DNA of 64,000 bases from Coriaria nepalensis. Lineage: Eukaryota; Streptophyta; Magnoliopsida; Cucurbitales; Coriariaceae. The stretch is from contig CP114481.1 in assembly GCA_027186245.1 (NCBI GenBank), positions 27,931,501-27,995,500 of the forward strand. Direction: 5' to 3'. Both the position numbers and the translations under genes were made by a program. Positions 52,136 to 63,129 of this stretch are shown in pieces. Position 1 is the stretch's first letter, and every line of letters starts with the position of its first letter. Under the pieces are notes generated by a model that did no database searches, was not told where the DNA came from, and was given only the letters and a program-made list of their open reading frames with translations.

Positions 52136-55100
52136 TGATCTATTGAAGGCAACTATACATTTACTTAGCCTTAAAATCATGTCATTGAGGCTCTTCTAGC
52201 TATTAAACCATTATAAATGAATTCGAACGAATTATATTTTTGTCCTTCAAACATGATTTTCTTACATAATCTGCAATTAATCTATTGAATATAACAATGC
52301 ATTATTTTAGCCTTAAAGAGCATATCATTCAGTCTTTTGATATCATTAAATTGTTTGAAAGCACTTCGAACTCATTCTATTATTGCTTTTTAAAACACGA
52401 CTTTCATGCATAACTTGGGATTGATCTACTGAAGGCAACTATGCATTTTTTTAATGTTAAAGTCATATTATTTAATCTCTTTCACTCATTAAATCATTCT
52501 AAATCACTTCAGACGACATTCGCCTTTTAAACATGACTTTCGTGCATAAGTTGCAGTTGATCTATTGAAGGCAACTATACATTTACTTAGCCTTAAAATC
52601 AGGTCATTGAGGCTCTTCTAGCCATTAAACCATTATAAATGAATTCGAACGAATTATATTTTTGTCCTTCAAACATGATTTTCTTACATAACCTGCAATT
52701 AATCTATTGAATATAACAATGCATTATTTTAGCCTTAAAGAGCATATCATTCAGTCTTTTGATATCATTAAATTGTTTGAAAGCACTTCGAACTCATTCT
52801 ATTATTGCTTTTTAAAACACGACTTTCATGCATAACTTGCGATTGATCTACCAAAGGCAACTATGCATTTTTTTAGTGTTAAAGTCATATTATTGCATCT
52901 CTTTTACTCATTCAATCATTCTAAATCCGTTCAGACGAAATTCGCCTTTTAAACAAGACTTTCGTGCATAACTTGCAGTTGATCTATTGAAGGCAACTAT
53001 ACATTTACTTAGCCTTAAAATCATGTCATTGAGGCTCTTCTAGCCATTAAACCATTATAAATGAATTCGAACGAATTATATTTTTGTCCTTCAAACATGA
53101 TTTTCTTACATAATCTGCAATTAATCTATTGAATATAACAATGCATTATTTTAGCCTTAAAGAGCATATCATTCAGTCTTTTGATATCATTAAATTGTTT
53201 GAAAGCACTTCGAACTCATTCTATTATTGCTTTTTAAAACACGACTTTCATGCATAACTTGCGATTGATCTACTGAAGGCAACTATGCGTTTTTTTAGTG
53301 TTAAAGTCATATTATTGCATATCTTTTACTCATTAAATCACTCTAAATCACTTCAGACGAAATTTGCCTTTTAAACATGACTTTCGTGCATAAGTTGCAG
53401 TTGATCTATTGAAGGCAACTATACATTTACTTAGCCTTAAAATCATGTCATTGAGGCTCTTCTAGCCATTAAACCATTAAAAATGAATTCGAACGAATTA
53501 TATTTTTGTCCTTCAAACATGATTTTCTTACATAACCTGCAATTAATCTATTGAATATAACAATGCTTTATTTTAGCCTTCAAGAGCATATCATTCAGTA
53601 TTTTGATATCATTAAATTGTTTGAAAGCACTTCGAACTCATTCTATTATTGCTTTTTAGAACACGACTTTCATGCATAACTTGGGATTGATCTACTGAAG
53701 GCAACTATGCATTTTTTTAATGTTAAAGTGATACTATTTCATCTCTTTCACTCATTAAATCATTCTAAATCACTTCAGACGACATTCACCTTTTAAACAT
53801 AACTTTCATGCATAAGTTGCAGTTGATCTATTGAAGGCAACTATACATTTACTTAGCCTTAAAATCATGTCATTGAGGCTCTTCTAGCCATTAAACCATT
53901 ATAAATGAATTCGAACGAATTATATTTTTGTCCTTCAAACATGATTTTCTTACATAACCTGCAATTAATCTATTGAATATAACAATGCATTATTTTAGCC
54001 TTAAAGAGCATATCATTCAGTCTTTTGATATCATTAAATTGTTTGAAAGCACTTCGAACTCATTCTATTATTGCTTTTTAAAAAACGACTTTCATGCATA
54101 ACTTGCAATTGATCTACTGAAGGCAACTATGCATTTTTTTAGTGTTAAAGTCATATTATTGCATCTCTTTTACTCATTAAATCATTCTAAATCACTTCAG
54201 ATGAAATTCGCCTTTTAAACATGACTTTCGTGCATAAGTTGCAGTTGATCTATTGAAGGCAACTATACATTTACTTAGCCTTATAATCAGGTCATTGAGG
54301 CTCTTCTAGCCATTAAACCATTATAAATGAATTCGAACGAATTATATTTTTGTCCTTCAAACATGATTTTCTTACATAACCTGCAATTAATCTATTGAAT
54401 ATAACAATGCATTATTTTAGCCTTAAAGAGCATATCATTCAGTCTTTTGATATCATTAAATTGTTTGAAAGCACTTCGAACTCATTCTATTATTGCTTTT
54501 TAAAACACGACTTTCATGCATTACTTGGGATTGATCTACTGAAGGCAACTATGCATTTTTTTAATGTTAAAGTCATATTATTTCATCTCTTTCACTCATT
54601 AAATCATTCTAAATCACTTCAAACGAAATTCGCCTTTTAAACATGACTTTCGTGCATAAGTTGCAGTTGATCTATTGAAGGCAACTATACATTTACTTAG
54701 CCTTAAAATCATGTCATTGAGGCTCTTCTAGCCATTAAACCATTATAAATGAATTCGAACGAATTATATTTTTGTCCTTCAAACATGATTTTCTTACATA
54801 ATCTGCAATTAATCTATTGAATATAACAATGCATTATTTTAGCCTTAAAGAGCATATCATTCAGTCTTTTGATATCATTAAATTGTTTGAAAGCACTTCG
54901 AACTCATTCTATTATTGCTTTTTAAAAAATGACTTTCATGCATAACTTGCGATTGATCTACTGAAGGCAACTATGCATTTTTTTAGTGTTAAAGTCATAT
55001 TATTGCATCTCTTTTACTCATTAAATCATTCTAAATCACTTCAGACGAAATTCGCCTTTTAAACATGACTTTCGTGCATAAGTTGCAGTTGATCTATTGA

Positions 55101-55270
55101 AGGCAACTATACATTTACTTAGCCTTAAAATCATGTCATTGAGGCTCTTCTAGCCATTAAACCATTATAAATGAATTCGAACGAATTATATTTTTGTCCT
55201 TCAAACATGATTTTCTTACATAATCTGCAATTAATCTATTGAATATAACAATGCATTATTTTAGCCTTAA
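52136..55270. repeat. 8-unit super-repeat, block II copy 2 (interrupted)
   Basis: Second copy of block II, following the 3,376-bp offset until about 55,270. There TCATTCCG is expected but TCATTCAG is found; the expected TCATTCCG, CTAATATTGC and CTAGCTATT trio occurs 2,532 bp further on, at 57,811 and beyond. Copy 2 is therefore split by the 6-unit expansion described next. Small differences include TACCAAAGG near 52,850 against TACCGAAGG, and CTTATAATC near 54,280 against CTTAAAATC. Confidence 0.85.
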
Positions 55271-57802
55271 AGAGCATATCATTCAGTCTTTTGATATCAT
55301 TAAATTGTTTGAAAGCACTTCGAACTCATTCTATTATTGCTTTTTAAAACACGACTTTCATGCATTACTTGGGATTGATCTACTGAAGGCAACTATGCAT
55401 TTTTTTAATGTTAAAGTCATATTATTTCATCTCTTTCACTCATTAAATCATTCTAAATCACTTCAAACGAAATTCGCCTTTTAAACATGACTTTCGTGCA
55501 TAAGTTGCAGTTGATCTATTGAAGGCAACTATACATTTACTTAGCCTTAAAATCATGTCATTGAGGCTCTTCTAGCCATTAAACCATTATAAATGAATTC
55601 GAACGAATTATATTTTTGTCCTTCAAACATGATTTTCTTACATAATCTGCAATTAATCTATTGAATATAACAATGCATTATTTTAGCCTTAAAGAGCATA
55701 TCATTCAGTCTTTTGATATCATTAAATTGTTTGAAAGCACTTCGAACTCATTCTATTATTGCTTTTTAAAACACGACTTTCATGCATAACTTGCGATTGA
55801 TCTACTGAAGGCAACTATGCGTTTTTTTAGTGTTAAAGTCATATTATTGCATATCTTTTACTCATTAAATCACTCTAAATCACTTCAGACGAAATTTGCC
55901 TTTTAAACATGACTTTCGTGCATAAGTTGCAGTTGATCTATTGAAGGCAACTATACATTTACTTAGCCTTAAAATCATGTCATTGAGGCTCTTCTAGCCA
56001 TTAAACCATTAAAAATGAATTCGAATGAATTATATTTTTGTCCTTCAAACATGATTTTCTTACATAACCTGCAATTAATCTATTGAATATAACAATGCTT
56101 TATTTTAGCCTTCAAGAGCATATCATTCAGTATTTTGATATCATTAAATTGTTTGAAAGCACTTCGAACTCATTCTATTATTGCTTTTTAGAACACGACT
56201 TTCATGCATAACTTGGGATTGATCTACTGAAGGCAACTATGCATTTTTTTAATGTTAAAGTCATACTATTTCATCTCTTTCACTCATTAAATCATTCTAA
56301 ATCACTTCAGACGACATTCACCTTTTAAACATGACTTTCATGCATAAGTTGCAGTTGATCTATTGAAGGCAACTATACATTTACTTAGCCTTAAAATCAT
56401 GTCATTGAGGCTCTTCTAGCCATTAAACCATTATAAATGAATTCGAACGAATTATATTTTTGTCCTTCAAACATGATTTTCTTACATAACCTGCAATTAA
56501 TCTATTGAATATAACAATGCATTATTTTAGCCTTAAAGAGCATATCATTCAGTCTTTTGATATCATTAAATTGTTTGAAAGCACTTCGAACTCATTCTAT
56601 TATTGCTTTTTAAAAAACGACTTTCATGCATAACTTGCAATTGATCTACTGAAGGCAACTATGCATTTTTTTAGTGTTAAAGTCATATTATTGCATCTCT
56701 TTTACTCATTAAATCATTCTAAATCACTTCAGACGAAATTCGCCTTTTAAACATGACTTTCGTGCATAAGTTGCAGTTGATCTATTGAAGGCAACTATAC
56801 ATTTACTTAGCCTTATAATCAGGTCATTGAGGCTCTTCTAGCCATTAAACCATTATAAATGAATTCGAACGAATTATATTTTTGTCCTTCAAACATGATT
56901 TTCTTACATAACCTGCAATTAATCTATTGAATATAACAATGCATTATTTTAGCCTTAAAGAGCATATCATTCAGTCTTTTGATATCATTAAATTGTTTGA
57001 AAGCACTTCGAACTCATTCTATTATTGCTTTTTAAAACACGACTTTCATGCATTACTTGGGATTGATCTACTGAAGGCAACTATGCATTTTTTTAATGTT
57101 AAAGTCATATTATTTCATCTCTTTCACTCATTAAATCATTCTAAATCACTTCAAACGAAATTCGCCTTTTAAACATGACTTTCGTGCATAAGTTGCAGTT
57201 GATCTATTGAAGGCAACTATACATTTACTTAGCCTTAAAATCATGTCATTGAGGCTCTTCTAGCCATTAAACCATTATAAATGAATTCGAACGAATTATA
57301 TTTTTGTCCTTCAAACATGATTTTCTTACATAATCTGCAATTAATCTATTGAATATAACAATGCATTATTTTAGCCTTAAAGAGCATATCATTCAGTCTT
57401 TTGATATCATTAAATTGTTTGAAAGCACTTCGAACTCATTCTATTATTGCTTTTTAAAAAATGACTTTCATGCATAACTTGCGATTGATCTACTGAAGGC
57501 AACTATGCATTTTTTTAGTGTTAAAGTCATATTATTGCATCTCTTTTACTCATTAAATCATTCTAAATCACTTCAGACGAAATTCGCCTTTTAAACATGA
57601 CTTTCGTGCATAAGTTGCAGTTGATCTATTGAAGGCAACTATACATTTACTTAGCCTTAAAATCATGTCATTGAGGCTCTTCTAGCCATTAAACCATTAT
57701 AAATGAATTCGAACGAATTATATTTTTGTCCTTCAAACATGATTTTCTTACATAATCTGCAATTAATCTATTGAATATAACAATGCATTATTTTAGCCTT
57801 AA
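55271..57802. repeat. Nested 6-unit expansion (2,532 bp)
   Basis: About 55,510-57,800 matches 52,980-55,270 at 2,532 bp (six units): AGTATTTTG at 53,597 and 56,129; AATCAGGTC at 54,285 and 56,817; TTTTAAAAAATGAC near 54,920 and 57,452. The first part (about 55,240-55,500) instead matches 54,395-54,650 at 844 bp, so the junction is a mosaic. The insert accounts exactly for the 5,908-bp separation (3,376 plus 2,532) between the two TCATTCCG variants at 51,903 and 57,811, so it arose after the 8-unit duplication. Confidence 0.83.
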
Positions 57803-58800
57803 AGAGCATATCATTCCGTCTTTTGATATCATTAAATTGTTTGAAAGCACTTCGAACTCATTCTAATATTGCTTTTTAAAACACGACTTTCATGCATTAC
57901 TTGGGATTGATCTACTGAAGGCAACTATGCATTTTTTTAATGTTAAAGTCATATTATTTCATCTCTTTCACTCATTAAATCATTCTAAATCACTTCAGAC
58001 GAAATTCGCCTTTTAAACATGACTTTCGTGCATAAGTTGCAGTTGATCTATTGAAGGCAACTATACATTTACTTAGCCTTAAAATCATGTCATTGAGGCT
58101 CTTCTAGCTATTAAACCATTATAAATGAATTCGAACGAATTATATTTTTGTCCTTCAAACATGATTTTCTTACATAACCTGCAATTAATCTATTGAATCT
58201 AACAATGCATTATTTTAGCCTTAAAGAGCATATCATTCAGTCTTTTGATATCATTAAATTGTTTGGAAGCACTTCGAACTCATTCTATTATTGCTTTTTA
58301 AAACACGACTTTCATGCATAACTTGCGATTGATCTACCGAAGGCAACTATGCATTTTTTTAGTGTTAAAGTCATATTATTGCATCTCTTTTACTCATTCA
58401 ATCATTCTAAATCCGTTCAGACGAAATTCGCCTTTTAAACAAGACTTTCGTGCATAACTTGCAGTTGATCTATTGAAGGCAACTATACATTTACTTAGCC
58501 TTAAAATCATGTCATTGAGGCTCTTCTAGCCATTAAACCATTATAAATGAATTCGAACGAATTATATTTTTGTCCTTCAAACATGATTTTCTTACATAAT
58601 CTGCAATTAATCTATTGAATATAACAATGCATTATTTTAGCCTTAAAGAGCATATCATTCAGTCTTTTGATATCATTAAATTGTTTGAAAGCACTTCGAA
58701 CTCATTCTATTATTGCTTTTTAAAACACGACTTTCATGCATAACTTGGGATTGATCTACTGAAGGCAACTATGCATTTTTTTAATGTTAAAGTCATACTA
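57803..58800. repeat. End of block II with a one-unit deletion
   Basis: 57,811-58,150 matches 51,903-52,240 at an offset of 5,908 bp. The next marker, TTCAATCATTC at 58,397, matches 52,911 at 5,486 bp, exactly one 422-bp unit less. One HOR unit has therefore been lost here, or gained in the other copy. After about 58,800 the variants change to the older flank type. Private changes include TTGAATCTAAC near 58,192 and TTTGGAAGCAC near 58,262. Confidence 0.78.
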
Positions 58801-60599
58801 TTGCATCTCTTTTACTCATTAAATCATTCTAAATCACTTCAGACGAAATTCGCCTTTTAAACATGATCTTCGTGCATAACTTGCAGTTGATCTATTGAAG
58901 GCAACTATACATTTACTTAGCCTTAAAATCATGTCATTGAGGCTCTTCTAGTCATTAAATCATTATAAATGAATTCGAACGAATTATATTTTTGCCCTTC
59001 AAACATGATTTGCTTACATAACCTGCAATTAATCTATTGAATACAACAATGCATTATTTTAGCGTTAAAGAGCATATCATTCACTCGTTTCAGATCATTA
59101 AATTGTTTGAAAGCACTTCAAACTAATTCTATTTTTGCGTTTAAAACACTACTTTCGTGCATAACTTGCAATTGATCTGCTGAAGGCAACTATGCATTTT
59201 TTTATTGTTAAATTCATATTATTGCATCTCGTTTACCAATTAAATCATTCTAAATCACTTCAGACGAAATTCGCCTTTTAAACATGGCTTTCGGGCATAA
59301 GTTGCAGTTGATCTATTGAAGGCAACTATACGTTTACTTAGCCTTAAAATCATGTCATTGAGGCTCTTCTAGCCATTAAACCATTATAAATGAATTCGAA
59401 CGAATTATATTTTTGTCCTTCAAACATGATTTTCTTACATAACCTGCAATTAATCTATTGAATATAACAATGCATTATTTTAGCCTTAAAGAGCGTATCA
59501 TTCAGTCTTTTGATATCATTAAATTGTTTGAAAGCACTTCGAACTCATTCTATTATTGCTTTTTAAAACACGACTTTCATGCATAACTTGGGATTGATCT
59601 ACTGAAGGCAACTATGCATTTTTTTAATGTTAAAGTCATATTATTTCATCTCTTTCACTCATTAAATCATTCTAAATCACTTCAGACGACATTCGCCTTT
59701 TAAACATGACTTTCGTGCATAAGTTGCAGTTGATCTATTGAAGGCAACTATACATTTACTTAGCCTTAAAATCATGTCATTGAGGCTCCTCTAGCCATTA
59801 AACCATTATAAATGAATTCGAACGAATTATATTTTTGTCCTTCAAACATGATTTTCTTACATAACCAGCAATTAATCTATTGAATATAACAATGCATTAC
59901 TTTAGCCTTAAAGAGCATATCATTCAGTCTTTTGATATCATTAAATTGTTTGAAAGCACTTCGAACTAATTCGATTTTTACATTTAAAACACGACTTTCA
60001 TGCATAACTTGCGATTGATCTACTGAAGGCAACTATGCATTTTTTGTTTGTTAAATTCATATTATTGCATCTCGTTTACTCATTAAATCATTCTAAATCA
60101 CTTCAGACGAAATTTGCCTTTTAAACATGACTTTCGTGCACAAGTTCCAGTTGATCTATTGAAGGCAACTATACAATTACTTAGGCTTAAAATCATGTCA
60201 TTGAGGCTCTTCTAGCCATTAAACCATTATAAATGAATTCGAACGAATTATATTTTTGTCCTTCAAACATGATTTTCTTACATAACCTGCAATTAATATA
60301 TTGAATATAACAATGCATTATTTTAGCCTTAAAGAGCATATCATTCAGTCTTTTGATATCATTAAATTGTTTGAAAGCACTTCGAACTCATTCTATTATT
60401 GCTTTTTAAAACACGACTTTCATGCATAACTTGGGATTGATCTACTGAAGGCAAGTATGCATTTTTTTTGGGTTAAATTCATATTATTGCATCTCGTTTA
60501 CTCACTAAATCATTCTAAATCACTTCAGACGAAATTCGCCTTTTAAACAAGACTTTCGTGCATAAGTTGCAGTTGATCTATTGAAGCCAACTATACATT

Positions 60600-61470
60600 T
60601 ACTTAGCCTTAAAATCATGTCATTGAGGCTCTTCTAGCCATTAAACCATTATAAATGAATTCGAACGAATTATATTTTTGTCCTTCAAACATGATTTTCT
60701 TACATAACCTGCAATTAATCTATTGAATATAACAATGCATTATTTTAGCCTTAAAGAGCATATCATTCAGTCTTTTGATATCATTAAATTGTTTGAAAGC
60801 ACTTCGAACTCATTCTATTATTGCTTTTTAAAACACGACTTTCATGCATAACTTGCGATTGATCTACAGAAGGCAACTATGCATTTTTTTAGTGTTAAAG
60901 TCATATTATTGCATCTCTTTTACTCATTAAATCATTCTAAATCCGTTCAGACGAAATTCGCCTTTTAAACATGACCTTCGTGCATAACTTGCAGTTGCTC
61001 TATTGAAGGCAACTATACATTTACTTAGCCTTAAAATCATGTCATTGGGGCTCTTCTAGTCATTAAATCATTATAAATGAATTCGAACGAATTATATTTT
61101 TGCCCTTCAAACATGATTTGCTTACATAACCTACAATTAATCTATTGAATACAACAATGCATTATTTTAGCCTTAAAGAGCATATCATTCAGTCATTTCA
61201 GATCATTAAATTGTTTGAAAGCACTTCAAACTAATTCTATTTTTGCGTTTAAAACACTACTTTCATGCATAACTTGCAATTGATCTGCTGAAGGCAACTA
61301 TGCATTTTTTTTGGGTTAAATTCATATTATTGCATCTCGTTTACTCACTAAATCATTCTAAATCACTTCAGACGAAATTCGCCTTTTAAACAAGACTTTC
61401 GTGCATAAGTTGCAGTTGATCTATTGAAGGCAACTATACATTTACTTAGCCTTAAAATCATGTCATTGAG
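60600..61470. repeat. 6-unit super-repeat, right flank, copy 1 (partial match)
   Basis: Matches 63,130-64,000 at an offset of 2,530 bp: CAGTTGCTC near 60,992 and 63,522, the TTTTTTTTGGGTTAAATTC version of A near 61,305 and 63,835, and GCGTTTAAAACACTAC near 61,245 and 63,775. Differences include CTACAGAAGG near 60,865 against CTACTGAAGG, CATTGGGGCTC near 61,044 against CATTGAGGCTC, and TTATAAAC near 63,914 against TTTTAAAC. Confidence 0.78.
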
Positions 61471-63129
61471 GCTCTTCTAGCCATTAAACCATTATAAATG
61501 AATTCGAACGAATTATATTTTTGTCCTTCAAACATGATTTTCTTACATAACCTGCAATTAATCTATTGAATATAACAATGCATTATTTTAGCCTTAAAGA
61601 GCATATCATTCAGTCTTTTGATATCATTAAATTGTTTGAAAGCACTTCGAACTCATTCTATTATTGCTTTTTAAAACACGACTTTCATGCATAACTTGGG
61701 ATTGATCTACTGAAGGCAACTATGCATTTTTTTAATGTTAAAGTCATATTATTTCATCTCTTTCACTCATTAAATCATTCTAAATCACTTCAGACGACAT
61801 TCGCCTTTTAAACATGACTTTCATGCATAAGTTGCAGTTGATCTATTGAAGGCAACTATACATTTACTTAGCCTTAAAATCATGTCATTGAGGCTCTTCG
61901 AGCCATTAAACCATTATAAATGAATTCGAACGAATTATATTTTTGTCCTTCAAACATGATTTTCTTACATAACCTGCAATTAATCTATTGAATATAACAG
62001 TGCGTTATTTTAGCCTTAAAGAGCATATCTTTCAGTCTTTTGATATCATTAAATTGTTTGAAAGCACTTCGAACTAATTCTATTATTGCATTTAAAACAC
62101 GACTTTCATGCATAACTTGCAATTGATATACTGTAGGCAATTACGCATTTTTTTAGTGTTAAAGTCATACTATTGCATCTCTTTTACTCATTAAATCATT
62201 CTAAATCACTTCAGACGAAATTCGCCTTTTAAACATGACTTTCGTGCATAAGTTGCAGTTGATCTATTGAAGGCAACTATACATTTACTTGGCCTTAAAA
62301 TCATGTCATTGAGGCTCTTCTAGCCATTAAACCATTATAAATGAATTCGAACGAATTATATTTTTGTCCTTCAAACATGATTTTCTTACATAACCTCCAA
62401 TTAATTTATTGAATATAAAAATGCATTATTTTAGCCTTAAAGAGCATATCATTCAGTCTTTTGATATCATTAAATTGTTTGAAAGCACTTCGAACTCATT
62501 CTATTATTGCTTTTTAAAAAACGACTTTCATGCATAACTTGCGATTGATCTACTGAAGGCAACTATGCATTTTTTTAATGTTAAAGTCATATTATTTTAT
62601 CTCTTTCACTCATTAAATCATTCTAAATCACTTCAGACGAAATTCGCCTTTTAAACATGACTTTCGTGCATAAGTTGCAGTTGATCTAGTGAAGGCAACT
62701 ATACATTTACTTAGCCTTAAAATCATGTCATTGAGGCTCTTCTAGCCATTAAACCATTATAAATGAATTCGAACGAATTATATTTTTGTCCTTCAAACAT
62801 GATTTTCTTACATAACCTGCAAGTAATCTAGTGAATATAACAATGCATTATTTTAGCCTTACAGAGCATATCATTCAGTCTTTTGATATCATTAAATTGT
62901 TTGAAAGCACTTCGAACTCATTCTATTATTGCTTTTTAAAACACGACTTTCATGCATAACTTGGGATTGATCTACTGAAGGCAACTATGCATTTTTTTAG
63001 TGTTAAAGTCATATTATTGCATCTCTTTTACTCATTAAATCATTCTAAATTACTTCAGACGAAATTCGCCTTTTAAACATGACTTTCGTGCATAAGTTGC
63101 AGTTGATCTATTGAAGGCAACTATACATT

